Made by a program: the position numbers and the translations under genes. Shown here in pieces: positions 32,397 through 41,280 of a DNA stretch of 45,044 bases. How positions within the stretch are numbered: position 1 is the first letter of the stretch; every line of letters begins with the position of its first letter. Source of the DNA: Clostridia bacterium. Its GTDB lineage: Bacteria; Bacillota; Clostridia; Oscillospirales; Acutalibacteraceae. Location of the stretch: positions 1-45,044 of the forward strand of contig CAAGJJ010000088.1 of NCBI GenBank assembly GCA_900770165.1. Reading direction: 5' to 3'. The notes beneath the pieces were generated by a model. The model saw only the letters and a list, made by a program, of their open reading frames with translations, had not been told where the DNA came from and ran no database searches.

Positions 32397-33680
32397 TTGG
32401 ATTATTTCTCTATGAGTAATACAGAATTACAAGAAGAGAAAAAAAAATTATTAGATAGTTATAACAAGTTTAAAGAACAGAAATTAAAATTAGATATGTC
32501 TAGGGGGAAGCCGGGGAATGAACAGTTAGATATATCGGTAAAAATGCTTGATATTATAAATAGCAAATCTGAATGTAAAACTAGAAACGGAATAGAATGT
32601 AGGAATTATGGGTTATCGGATGGTATTCCAGAAATAAAAGAATTATTTGGTAAACTTATGCAAGTGCCTTCAGATTGGGTTATTGTAGGTGGAAATTCTA
32701 GCTTGAATATGATGTTTGATACATTTACATGTTTGATGACTCATGGTATATCTGGTTGTGACCCTTGGATAAAACAAGGGAAAATTAAGTTTTTGTGCCC
32801 TAGCCCTGGATATGATAGGCATTTTGCTATATTAGATTACTATAATGTTGAACCTATAGTTATAAAAATGAATGATGATGGTCCAGATATGGATGAGATA
32901 GAGCGCTATATATTAAATGATGAATCTGTAAAAGGTATATGGTGTGTTCCTAAATATTCAAATCCAACAGGGATAACTTATTCAGATGCCATAGTAAAAA
33001 GATTTTCAAAACTAAAACCAAAAGCCAAAGACTTTAGAATATTTTGGGATGACGCTTATGCTATACATGATGTAAGTGATACACCAGATAAACTTCTTAG
33101 TCTAATGAATGAAGCTATAAAAAATGGCAATGAAGATAAGGTTATTGTATTTTGTTCTACTTCAAAAATTACATTTCCGGGTTCAGGTGTTGCAGCAATG
33201 GCAGCTTCTCCAGAAAATTTGAATGTTTTTAAAAAGCGATATTCAATTCAAACAATAGGCTATGATAAAATAAATCAGTTAAGACATATGCATTTTTTTA
33301 ATAATTTTGATGGTATGCTAGAGCATATGAAAAAACATAAAGAAATTCTTAAACCTAAATTTGGAATGGTTATAAATAAGCTAAAGATGAATTTTGAGCA
33401 CAGTAATCTTGTAGATTGGTCTAATCCTAATGGTGGATATTTTATAAGTGTAAATGTTATGCAAGGTTGTGCAAAAAGGACTGTAGAACTTTGTAAAAAT
33501 GCAGGACTCATTTTAACATCGGCGGGAGCTACTTTTCCAGGAGGAAAAGACCCAAAAGATAGAAATATAAGAATAGCACCAACTTATCCTACTGTAAGAG
33601 AATTAGAAAAGGCTATGGATTTATTTTGTATGGCTGTTAAAATAGCATTAATTGAAAGAATTCAAAAAGAAAGAAAATAA
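32397..33680 (+). CDS. PLP-dependent aminotransferase, class I/II (MocR-type/aspartate aminotransferase-like)
   Basis: 427 aa. Fold type I enzyme: substrate-side SRGKPGNEQ near 35-43, NPTG at 189-192, Asp218/219 near the pyridine nitrogen (FWDDAY), and the Schiff-base lysine Lys257 in STSKITFPGSG. The sequence resembles the family Pfam calls Aminotran_MocR, without the DNA-binding domain of true MocR regulators. The amino donor and acceptor cannot be deduced. TTG at 32397 was chosen because GAGGTG lies 6 nt upstream; an ATG at 32376 lies before that site. Single-gene unit. Confidence 0.85.
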   Translation: MDYFSMSNTELQEEKKKLLDSYNKFKEQKLKLDMSRGKPGNEQLDISVKMLDIINSKSECKTRNGIECRNYGLSDGIPEIKELFGKLMQVPSDWVIVGGNSSLNMMFDTFTCLMTHGISGCDPWIKQGKIKFLCPSPGYDRHFAILDYYNVEPIVIKMNDDGPDMDEIERYILNDESVKGIWCVPKYSNPTGITYSDAIVKRFSKLKPKAKDFRIFWDDAYAIHDVSDTPDKLLSLMNEAIKNGNEDKVIVFCSTSKITFPGSGVAAMAASPENLNVFKKRYSIQTIGYDKINQLRHMHFFNNFDGMLEHMKKHKEILKPKFGMVINKLKMNFEHSNLVDWSNPNGGYFISVNVMQGCAKRTVELCKNAGLILTSAGATFPGGKDPKDRNIRIAPTYPTVRELEKAMDLFCMAVKIALIERIQKERK

Positions 33681-33682
33681 AG

Positions 33683-33719
33683 AAAACCTTCACTACTTTA
33701 TGAATAGTGAAGGTTTTTA
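33683..33719. terminator. Bidirectional terminator between aminotransferase and ABC operon
   Basis: A perfect 13-bp stem (33683-33695 with 33705-33717), 9-nt loop, flanked by A and T runs. Serves both converging transcripts. Confidence 0.85.
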
Positions 33720-33746
33720 TATTATTAAATATATATTTTTTATTAT

Positions 33747-35252
33747 TTATAGATTTTTTCTACGAATCCATATTATTAACCCTGTAATGAGTATTGCCAA
33801 AGGAATAATTATTACGAAAATAGCACTTATTACTGTAACTTGGAAAGCAGTTATTGATAATTCATCGCCTGTAATCGTTTTAGATTCTATGGTTATTCCA
33901 GTATCTTCTCTATTGGTAATAATATTGACTGAATTAATAAAATAAGAAGAGTTATTAAGTGCTGTTCTAGATAAAATTTGTGGATCGAATGCTGCTTCAG
34001 ATGCCACAACAGTTACTGAAGAATTATTCCCAGCTTCATTACTCTTATTTGAAAGTACCATTGATGGTATAGGTCCGTTTATATCGCTATCTTCTGGTTC
34101 CCAATTTTCGTCTGCAGAGTTAGGTCTAACACCAGATGTTTCGGAACTTTGAAGAAGAGTACGTACATTATTTGTATCTAGAATCTCTAAAGGTTTTGCA
34201 AATGGGATGCTTATAGCAATGTTTTTATTTGAAACACCTGTTGCAAATTCTTCATCTACGTATTCATGTTTAGCATAATAAGGACTTCCAGATACTAGTA
34301 AATTTTTAGAATTTACATCGAATACTAACCCATCACTAACTTTTATATTCCAACTTTCTAAGAATTTGTTAAGATTTTCTTGATTGCTCTCTTGTGGGTT
34401 TAGAACTACAAAAAGATTTTTACCAAAATTACCATCGTTGTTAAGATATTTTTCTAATTTGCTTATTCCTTCACTGTCATAATCTCTATCAGGAGCAAAC
34501 AAAATAGCTATTGCTGAGTCGGTTGGGATATCTTGAGATACTATATCTATGTCAGTAACTTCGTAGTTATTTTTAATTAGTAAAGATACAAATGCAGATG
34601 AATCGCTTTCTCCATATCCACTAATAATTGATATTTTAATTGGGTTATCATTTAATACATACATAATAGCAGAAGTCATAGCTTGTTCTGCCTCTGAGGC
34701 TGTAATAACAGCACCATAATAAGAAGATTGAATATTAAATAAATCTTGAACTGTTACTACTTTATATCTTTCGCCACAGCTTACGACAATTGAATTGGCA
34801 TTAAGTTTTTCATTTGGATAATTATTTACATATGTAGGGTTGTCATCTAAGTCTACGTATTTTACTTCTATTTTATTTGAGTTTTTATCGTAGTCATTTA
34901 TAACAGAATTTGCTTGAACAAAATAATCACCATTTGCAGTAAACTTTTCTTCATTTGAAAGAACTGTAATTGTAATATCTTTATCTATATTTTTTATAAA
35001 ATCTTTTGATTGATCAGTTAATTTAAAAGAATGGTTTTTTGTTAAATCTAAACTTAGGCTGTATTTATTATCAAGTGCAGAAGCACCCATATTTATAAGT
35101 ATTGTAATAATTATAGCCAAAACTGCAATTGAAGTAGAAATTGCTCCGCGTCTTTTTCTCTTGTTTTTAAAGTAATTTTTAAATTTATTTTTTATAGTTT
35201 TTATGTGAGTATTAGTAATTGAAGATTTCTCTGTACTTTTTTTGTCTTTCAT
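33747..35252 (-). CDS. GldG-like ABC transporter auxiliary protein
   Basis: 501 aa. One N-terminal helix (about 38-60) after a basic cytoplasmic tail, a large extracytoplasmic domain of the ABC_transp_aux/GldG type (opening with NKYSLSLDLTKNHSFKLTDQ), and one C-terminal helix (about 470-495) ending in RRKNL. It is the third gene of a GldA-GldF-GldG-like set and starts 13 bp after the permease. In gliding Bacteroidetes this set supports motility; in Clostridia the substrate is unknown and gliding is not implied. GGGGGA precedes the ATG. Confidence 0.82.
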   Translation of the reverse strand: MKDKKSTEKSSITNTHIKTIKNKFKNYFKNKRKRRGAISTSIAVLAIIITILINMGASALDNKYSLSLDLTKNHSFKLTDQSKDFIKNIDKDITITVLSNEEKFTANGDYFVQANSVINDYDKNSNKIEVKYVDLDDNPTYVNNYPNEKLNANSIVVSCGERYKVVTVQDLFNIQSSYYGAVITASEAEQAMTSAIMYVLNDNPIKISIISGYGESDSSAFVSLLIKNNYEVTDIDIVSQDIPTDSAIAILFAPDRDYDSEGISKLEKYLNNDGNFGKNLFVVLNPQESNQENLNKFLESWNIKVSDGLVFDVNSKNLLVSGSPYYAKHEYVDEEFATGVSNKNIAISIPFAKPLEILDTNNVRTLLQSSETSGVRPNSADENWEPEDSDINGPIPSMVLSNKSNEAGNNSSVTVVASEAAFDPQILSRTALNNSSYFINSVNIITNREDTGITIESKTITGDELSITAFQVTVISAIFVIIIPLAILITGLIIWIRRKNL

Positions 35253-35265
35253 GTAATTTTCCCCC

Positions 35266-35970
35266 TTAATTCCATCTTTTTTTGGCTAGAACGTAAACGG
35301 TTAGGAAAATGAATAATGCCGTAACAGTTAAAAAGAATATTATATCTGTGAAATTAAATATTCCTAAAGAGAAATTTTGATAGTGGCTATTAAATGATAA
35401 GGAATTTAAAGATTCTTTTATAAATTTATTTTTAATAACAGATGCAATAGAATCCATAAATATTATAAATAAACCTACTCCAAGAGTACTAATAGCTGCT
35501 ATAACTTGGTTTTCTGTTAATGATGATAAAAACATACCAATAGAGATTAACGCAGAACCAAGTAATAAAATTCCAAGAAAACTGCCAATAACTACAGGCC
35601 AATCTGGCATTGTGAAAAAAGATATAATTAATGCATAAATAAGGGTTATTGAAATTGCAATAGTAAATACAATTATTGCAGATATAAATTTACCTAGTGC
35701 AATAGATGAAAGCCTAATAGGGGCTGTATAAAGTGCTTGGTCAGTTTTTTGCTTTTTATCTTCACTAATAAGCCGCATTGTGAGTATTGGAATAATAAAA
35801 CACGTAAATGTAAAAAGATATTTATAAACATAAGTTAAACTTGAACTATTTGAATATAAACAATATGTAAAGAAGTTAAATCCTGCAAAAATATAGAATA
35901 TTGATAAAAAGACGTATCCTATTGCAGAAGAAAAATATGTATTTATTTCTCTTTTTATAATAGCTAACAT
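35266..35970 (-). CDS. ABC-2 type permease, GldF-like
   Basis: 234 aa with six predicted membrane helices. The start MLAIIKREINTYFSSAIGYV and the RLISEDKKQKTDQALYTAPI loop are typical of GldF/NosY-type ABC-2 permeases. Its ATG overlaps the ATPase stop by one base (TAATG), and its binding site GGAGGAG lies inside the ATPase gene, indicating translational coupling. It forms the membrane channel with the ATPase at 35970-37091. Confidence 0.87.
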   Translation of the reverse strand: MLAIIKREINTYFSSAIGYVFLSIFYIFAGFNFFTYCLYSNSSSLTYVYKYLFTFTCFIIPILTMRLISEDKKQKTDQALYTAPIRLSSIALGKFISAIIVFTIAISITLIYALIISFFTMPDWPVVIGSFLGILLLGSALISIGMFLSSLTENQVIAAISTLGVGLFIIFMDSIASVIKNKFIKESLNSLSFNSHYQNFSLGIFNFTDIIFFLTVTALFIFLTVYVLAKKRWN

Positions 35971-37091
35971 TAGTTTTCTCCTCCGTTTTCGCTATTTTTT
36001 TGATTTATGTCGAGGCCTTTGTCTGCTTCATCTATTTCTTGACTGTTAGATGATGAGTCTTTTAATTCAGTTTCTTCTGTATGTTCTTTATTGAACTCTG
36101 TACTAACATCATCTGTGTTAGAGTTAGAAGAATTATCATTTTGGCTAGCGACATCATTGTCTGTTAATTTCAAGAATATTTCTTCCAGGTCAAACTTAGA
36201 TTCTTCAATTTTTATAAGAGGAGCCTCTATTTCAGTTAATTTTTTAAATATTTCTTTTCTTATATCTATCGAAGCATCAGGATTAACACATATGTTATAT
36301 TCGAATAAATTTTCGCCTTTTTCTCCTGTTTTTTCAATAGAAACGATTCCAGAAATTGTTTCTAAAGTTTCTATAATTTGCTTAGGTTCACCGTATATTT
36401 GAGCAACATAGTTTTCAGATTGATTCAAGCGTTTAGATAAGTTTTCTGTTGTATCATCAGCAATAATTTTACCTTTATTAATAACAACTATCCTATCACA
36501 TATAGTTTGTATCTCAGGTAGCACATGAGATGAAAGAATGATAGTATGTTTTTTGCCGAGTTCTGTTATGAGATTTCGTATTTCGATTATTTGCTTTGGG
36601 TCTAGTCCAACTGTAGGTTCATCTAAAATTAATACAGGAGGGTCTCCTAAAAGTGCCTGTGCTAATCCAACTCTTTGTTTAAATCCTTTAGATAAGTTTT
36701 TAATAAGCCTCTTTCGAACATCACTTATTTTTACAAGTTCACAAATGTCTGTAATGTGTTTTTCTTTAGGAAGTTTTACTTTTTTTAGATCGAACATAAA
36801 TTTTAAATATGAATTTACAGTCATATCTAAATATAATGGAGGTAATTCAGGAAGATATCCTATTTTTGACTTAGCTTTAATAGGATTATCGAAAATATCA
36901 CAATTATCAATAGTAACTGTTCCTTCAGTTGAAGAAAGATAACCAGAAATAATATTCATAGTTGTAGATTTACCTGCTCCATTAGGTCCCAAAAAACCTA
37001 AAATTTCTCCTTCGCTAACTGAAAAGTTAACATTGTCGAGCGCCAGTTTGTGGCGGCCGTAGCTCTTAGAAAGATTCTTTACTTCTACCAT
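35970..37091 (-). CDS. ABC transporter ATPase, GldA-like, with acidic C-terminal tail
   Basis: 373 aa. Walker A GPNGAGKST (35-43), signature LSKGFKQRVGLAQAL, Walker B VLILDEPTVGLD and switch His in LSSHVLPEI are intact. About 220-310 is the extra domain of this ATPase class. The last 60 residues are acidic and low-complexity (rich in N, S, D and E), unusual for the family. ATG at 37091 follows AAGGAG by 8 nt; a GTG at 37100 overlaps that site. Lies 48 bp after exoA and is probably co-transcribed with it. Confidence 0.88.
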   Translation of the reverse strand: MVEVKNLSKSYGRHKLALDNVNFSVSEGEILGFLGPNGAGKSTTMNIISGYLSSTEGTVTIDNCDIFDNPIKAKSKIGYLPELPPLYLDMTVNSYLKFMFDLKKVKLPKEKHITDICELVKISDVRKRLIKNLSKGFKQRVGLAQALLGDPPVLILDEPTVGLDPKQIIEIRNLITELGKKHTIILSSHVLPEIQTICDRIVVINKGKIIADDTTENLSKRLNQSENYVAQIYGEPKQIIETLETISGIVSIEKTGEKGENLFEYNICVNPDASIDIRKEIFKKLTEIEAPLIKIEESKFDLEEIFLKLTDNDVASQNDNSSNSNTDDVSTEFNKEHTEETELKDSSSNSQEIDEADKGLDINQKNSENGGEN

Positions 37092-37139
37092 AGTTTTCAC
37101 TCCTTATATAGTGCTTTAATAAATTATTTTATAAAGAAT

Positions 37140-37889
37140 TTAAATAATAATTTCAACAGGACAATGGTCACTTCCAAATATATCATCATGAATAATCGAA
37201 TCTTTTACATTTTTTATAAAACGCTCAGATACAATAAAGTAGTCAATGCGCCACCCACTATTATTTTTTCTTGCATTAAATCTATACGACCACCATGTAT
37301 ATATTCCTGCTTTTTCAGGATAAAAATATCTAAAAGTATCAATAAATCCTGAATTTAGAAGTAAGCTCATTTTATTTCGTTCTTCATCAGAAAAACCAGC
37401 ATTTTTTCTATTTGTTTTCGGATTTTTTAAATCAATTTCATTATGTGCAACGTTTAAATCTCCGCAAAGTATTACGGGTTTTAATTTATCTAGAGAGATA
37501 AGATAATTTCTAAAATCATCTTCCCATAACATTCTATAATCTAACCTAGCGAGTTTTTCTTTTGAATTTGGTGTATAGCAATTAACTAAATAAAAATCTT
37601 CCATTTCTAAAGTTATTACTCTGCCTTCGTGTGAATGTTTTTCTATACCTATATCATATTTAACAGATAAAGGTTTATGCTTTGTGAATATTGCTGTTCC
37701 TGAATATCCTTTTTTTTCAGCACTATTCCAATATTGAAAATAACCATCAATATTAATGTCAGCTTGAGATGGATTCATTTTTGTTTCTTGTATACAAAAG
37801 AAGTCTGGGTCTATGCTTTTAAAATAGTCGATAAATCCTTTATTTAGGCAAGCTCTTAGACCGTTGACATTCCAAGATATTAACTTCAT
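37140..37889 (-). CDS. exoA: Exodeoxyribonuclease III (AP endonuclease, Xth/ExoA family)
   Basis: 249 aa. Metal and catalytic residues are recognisable: Asn7 (SWNVNG), Glu35 (QETK), the Asp and Asn of CGDLNVAHNEIDL, and Asp241-His242 (GSDHCP). It cleaves DNA at abasic sites and removes 3' blocks in base-excision repair. Only a weak A-rich site is next to the ATG; a strong GGAGG lies 42 nt upstream beyond a hairpin (see 37899-37925). The ABC genes follow on the same strand. Confidence 0.93.
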   Translation of the reverse strand: MKLISWNVNGLRACLNKGFIDYFKSIDPDFFCIQETKMNPSQADINIDGYFQYWNSAEKKGYSGTAIFTKHKPLSVKYDIGIEKHSHEGRVITLEMEDFYLVNCYTPNSKEKLARLDYRMLWEDDFRNYLISLDKLKPVILCGDLNVAHNEIDLKNPKTNRKNAGFSDEERNKMSLLLNSGFIDTFRYFYPEKAGIYTWWSYRFNARKNNSGWRIDYFIVSERFIKNVKDSIIHDDIFGSDHCPVEIII

Positions 37890-37898
37890 ATAACTTTT

Positions 37899-37925
37899 TA
37901 GATATATTAATTTTAAATATATCTA
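37899..37925 (-). repeat. Leader hairpin between GGAGG and the exoA start
   Basis: A perfect 10-bp stem (37899-37908 with 37916-37925), 7-nt loop. It lies between the only good ribosome binding site (37932-37936) and the exoA ATG. Folding it would bring the two to about 15 nt apart. Confidence 0.45.
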
Positions 37926-38124
37926 TTAGAACCTCCTTTTGCCTAATATCTATTAAATTATATCATATTCAAATATAAATTAAAAGAATCTATTTGGTGC
38001 TTAATGAGTTGGAAATATATGAAAATATTAGAAAAAACATGAGTTCATTATGCTATAATTTAATAGTTATATGTTAAATATATGTTAAATTTTATTTTAA
38101 TTGGCTGTGACTAAATTTTTGTAC

Positions 38125-38152
38125 TTGACATTTAAAAAATAAGGTTTATCAT
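38125..38152 (+). promoter_or_regulatory. Sigma-A promoter of the flippase/GT2 cassette
   Basis: A perfect TTGACA (38125-38130), a 16-bp spacer and TATCAT (38147-38152), about 90 bp before the first gene. Confidence 0.6.
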
Positions 38153-38239
38153 GATATAGTGTATATATTTGTACAATAATAATGTTTTGTGAGTTTATAT
38201 GTTTAAACTATTTTTTAGCTGTCTAGTTTGGGGGATTAT

Positions 38240-39265
38240 ATGAAAGGTAAAATAAACTGGAAAGCTTTGTTTAATGTTTTATTTGTAGTGTTTGCACTTG
38301 GAATTATAGTTTATCTTTGCCTTTCTGAAAACGGCTTAACAGATCTTATTAAAAATATGGCTGATTTCGATAAGGCTTGGCTTTGTATGGCTATTATATG
38401 TTATTTATTGAATATTGTTATAGATATACATTTGATTTATTTATTTACTAAAGCTAGATATAACAAGTACAGAATTAGAGACGCTATAAAGTGCAGTATG
38501 GTTGGCCAATTTTATAGTGCTATTACTCCTGGGTCATCAGGTGGACAACCTATGCAAGTTGTTGCGTTTTCAAAACAGGGTATTGATCCGGGCGCGGGGA
38601 CAGCAGCGCTTATTCAGAAATTTTTAGTTTACCAAACAGTATTAACATGTTACAGCGCAACAGCTTTGTTGGTTTGTCATGATTCTATTGCTGGGCCACT
38701 TAAAGGGCTTACTATATTTGGATTTTTTACACAGGCTATTGTTATTGTTCTTTTGGCGCTATTTTCCTTTAATAAAGTACTAACTAAGGGGATTATATCG
38801 TTTATTTTTCATTTATTAGGGAAAATAAAAATTTTGAAAGATTCAGAAGATAAAATAAAATCTCTGGAAGATCAATTAGAATGTTTTCATGAAAGCAATA
38901 CGGAATTATATAAGAATAAAAGATTGGTTTTAAAAACATATGTATTAACTGCTGTACAGCTTACAACTATGTTTATAGTTCCTTACTGTATATATAAGTC
39001 TTTTAATTTTTCCGGAACAAGAGTAGTTGATATGATTGGTACTCAGGCTTTTGTAACAATGATTTCTTCTTTCATGCCATTACCTGGAGGTTCAGGGGCT
39101 GCAGAAGGAAGCTTTTATGCTATGTTTAAAAATTATTTTAGTGAAGAGACGATTAAGTCTGCAATGCTTTTGTGGAGATTAATTACGTATTATCTGGTAA
39201 TTTTAATATCTGCACCGTTTTCAGGGATAACTAGGGGTTCAAAAAGTAAAAAAATTAATGAATAG
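38240..39265 (+). CDS. Flippase-like integral membrane protein (LPG synthase TM domain family), copy 1
   Basis: 341 aa, about eight membrane helices. The motifs SMVGQFYSAITPGSSGGQPMQ and PLPGGSGAAEGSF mark the LPG_synthase_TM/UPF0104 family, the membrane half of MprF and of archaeal AglD-type proteins. It lacks the soluble aminoacyl-transferase domain of MprF, so lysyl-PG synthesis is not expected. It may flip or bind a lipid-linked substrate for the glycosyltransferases next to it (inference). ATG at 38240 follows GGGGGA by 5 nt. Clearly paralogous to the product of 41281-42354. The next gene begins within 20 bp. Confidence 0.8.
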   Translation: MKGKINWKALFNVLFVVFALGIIVYLCLSENGLTDLIKNMADFDKAWLCMAIICYLLNIVIDIHLIYLFTKARYNKYRIRDAIKCSMVGQFYSAITPGSSGGQPMQVVAFSKQGIDPGAGTAALIQKFLVYQTVLTCYSATALLVCHDSIAGPLKGLTIFGFFTQAIVIVLLALFSFNKVLTKGIISFIFHLLGKIKILKDSEDKIKSLEDQLECFHESNTELYKNKRLVLKTYVLTAVQLTTMFIVPYCIYKSFNFSGTRVVDMIGTQAFVTMISSFMPLPGGSGAAEGSFYAMFKNYFSEETIKSAMLLWRLITYYLVILISAPFSGITRGSKSKKINE

Positions 39266-39280
39266 TAAGGATTGAGACTA

Positions 39281-40234
39281 TTGAGTATGTGTGACAGCAA
39301 TCCTGCAATAAGTGTAATTGTCCCAGTTTATAATGAAGAAAAGTTTTTAAGAAATTGTTTAAATTCTATTGCTGGACAAACTATGCGGGATTTTGAAGTA
39401 ATTGTGGTTAACGATGGATCAACAGATAATTCTTTGAACATAATGAAAGAATTTAAAGACAAGTATACGAATTTTATAATTATTAATAAAGAAAATTCAG
39501 GAACATCGGGAGCTAGAAATCAGGCTTTAAAGTATGCAAGAGGAGACTATATTGCTTTTGTTGACAGCGACGATTATATAGAACCAGAGTTTTTAAAAAG
39601 ACTTTATTCTTTTGCCAAAAAAACAGATTCAGATATAGCCTGTTGTGGCTACTATACATATATACCGGAAAAAAATAAACATATAAGAAAACCATTTTGT
39701 TTAAAAACAGGAGTTTACTCGAGCGAAAAAATTCTAAATTCTTTAATAAAAGATGTTAGAATGCATTTTTATATGTGGAATAAGCTTTGGAAACGTAAAT
39801 TATTTGAAGACCATAACATTACTTTTCCAGATATGTGCTTTGAAGATATACCAGTATCTATGAACTTATTTTATTTTGCAGATAAAATTGCTGTAATTAA
39901 CGAAGAATACTATAATTATACTAGGCACGAAAATAGTATTGTTAGCAATATGGATGTTCAAAAGCTTAATGACTATATAAAAGCTTTTGCATGTATAAGA
40001 AATTTTTTAGAGAAAAATAATGATTTTGATAATTATAAATTTAGTTTCTTATGGTATGGTTATAGAACAATAATTACAAATTTTAAATTAGTTTATAAGG
40101 TATGTACGAGAAATAAGGATTTTAAAGGATTGATTCCTAAACTTATAAGTTTAAATTCTAATGTACTAAACTGTATGAAAAGTGATTTTACTTGTTTTAA
40201 TAGTACAGATGATTTTCCGGATTCGATACGTTAA
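39281..40234 (+). CDS. Family 2 glycosyltransferase, copy 1
   Basis: 317 aa. GT-A fold with ISVIVPVYNEEKFL, VVNDGSTDNS and the DxD-type metal site AFVDSDDYIEPEF, then the CFEDIPVS segment. No membrane helix; probably works at the inner face of the membrane on a lipid acceptor. Starts are ambiguous: TTG at 39281 has AAGGA 9 nt upstream, and ATG at 39287 is the alternative. Homologous along its whole length to the product of 40271-41266. Confidence 0.85.
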   Translation: MSMCDSNPAISVIVPVYNEEKFLRNCLNSIAGQTMRDFEVIVVNDGSTDNSLNIMKEFKDKYTNFIIINKENSGTSGARNQALKYARGDYIAFVDSDDYIEPEFLKRLYSFAKKTDSDIACCGYYTYIPEKNKHIRKPFCLKTGVYSSEKILNSLIKDVRMHFYMWNKLWKRKLFEDHNITFPDMCFEDIPVSMNLFYFADKIAVINEEYYNYTRHENSIVSNMDVQKLNDYIKAFACIRNFLEKNNDFDNYKFSFLWYGYRTIITNFKLVYKVCTRNKDFKGLIPKLISLNSNVLNCMKSDFTCFNSTDDFPDSIR

Positions 40235-40270
40235 ATGCTTTCTAGGTATTATGAAGAAGGAGGAATATAA

Positions 40271-41266
40271 TTGAATTTAAATACAGATAATACAAAGGTA
40301 AGTTTAATTATACCTGTGTATAACGTAGAAGCATATTTGAGAAAATCATTAGATTCAGCAGTTAACCAAACATTAGATGATTTTGAAATTATAGCTGTTA
40401 ATGATGGCTCGACAGATTCAAGCTACGAAATTTTGAAAGAATATGAAAATAAATATGATAATTTTAGAGTTATAAATCAGAAAAATGGTGGACTTTCGGC
40501 AGCAAAAAATGCAGGAATTAAGATTGCTAAAGGTGAATATATTGCATTTTTGGATAGTGATGATTATTTAGATAAAAACTTTTTAGAAACTCTTTACAAC
40601 ATGGCAGTTAATAATAATGCAGAAATAGCTTGCTGCAATTTTAAATTTTATTTTCCAAAATCTGATATTAAAATAAGAATGCCAATATTGTCTAAAGGTG
40701 GTGTTTATTCGAAAAGGCGTGCATTGAAGGAGTTAATTCTTGACTGCACAATGCATCATTTTTCATGGAATAAACTTTGCAAAAGGTCTATTTTTGAAGA
40801 AAATAATATACAATTTTATAATATGTATTTTGAAGATATATCTACATCGCCAAGACTATTTTATAGTGCAAACAAAGTAGCAATAACATCTAAACCTCTT
40901 TATTATTATACTCAAAGGCCTGGTAGTATATTGAAAACTATGAATGCAGAGAAAATTAATGATTATATAAAATCGATGGGTATTATAAGAAATTATCTAG
41001 GGGAAAAAAATGATTATAAAGTATATAGATCTGTATTTAGGATTTATGCATTTAGGACAAGGTTAATAAATTATTTTTCTATTATAAAAATGCATTTAAA
41101 ATTAAAAAACTTTTCAGGCTTAGCCAATAATATAAAAATAAATAATAAATTAATAAACTTTTATATAGATGATAATTATAAAGTAAGACAAGATTTAATT
41201 GAAATGCCTTATTTAATTATGCCTCCAGTTAAAAAAGCTCAAAGGAAGGCTAAAGATTATAACTAA
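40271..41266 (+). CDS. Family 2 glycosyltransferase, copy 2
   Basis: 331 aa. Same layout as copy 1: VSLIIPVYNVEAYL, AVNDGSTDSS, AFLDSDDYLDKNF and YFEDISTS. The shared patterns EIACC/DIACC, the conserved WNK with KR, and INDYIK/LNDYIK show the two are duplicates that have diverged considerably. AAGGAGGA lies 7 nt before the TTG start. It probably adds a second sugar to the same or a related acceptor (inference). Confidence 0.87.
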   Translation: MNLNTDNTKVSLIIPVYNVEAYLRKSLDSAVNQTLDDFEIIAVNDGSTDSSYEILKEYENKYDNFRVINQKNGGLSAAKNAGIKIAKGEYIAFLDSDDYLDKNFLETLYNMAVNNNAEIACCNFKFYFPKSDIKIRMPILSKGGVYSKRRALKELILDCTMHHFSWNKLCKRSIFEENNIQFYNMYFEDISTSPRLFYSANKVAITSKPLYYYTQRPGSILKTMNAEKINDYIKSMGIIRNYLGEKNDYKVYRSVFRIYAFRTRLINYFSIIKMHLKLKNFSGLANNIKINNKLINFYIDDNYKVRQDLIEMPYLIMPPVKKAQRKAKDYN

Positions 41267-41280
41267 AAACGGAGTATTTA

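Larger units (their letters stand above)
37890..38239. other. Intergenic region between exoA and the flippase/GT2 cassette
   Basis: 350 bp, AT-rich, between divergent genes. It holds the exoA leader hairpin (37899-37925), its distant GGAGG (37932-37936), a leftward TATAAT near 37960-37970 without a good -35, and the rightward promoter at 38125-38152. No open reading frame of note. Confidence 0.6.
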
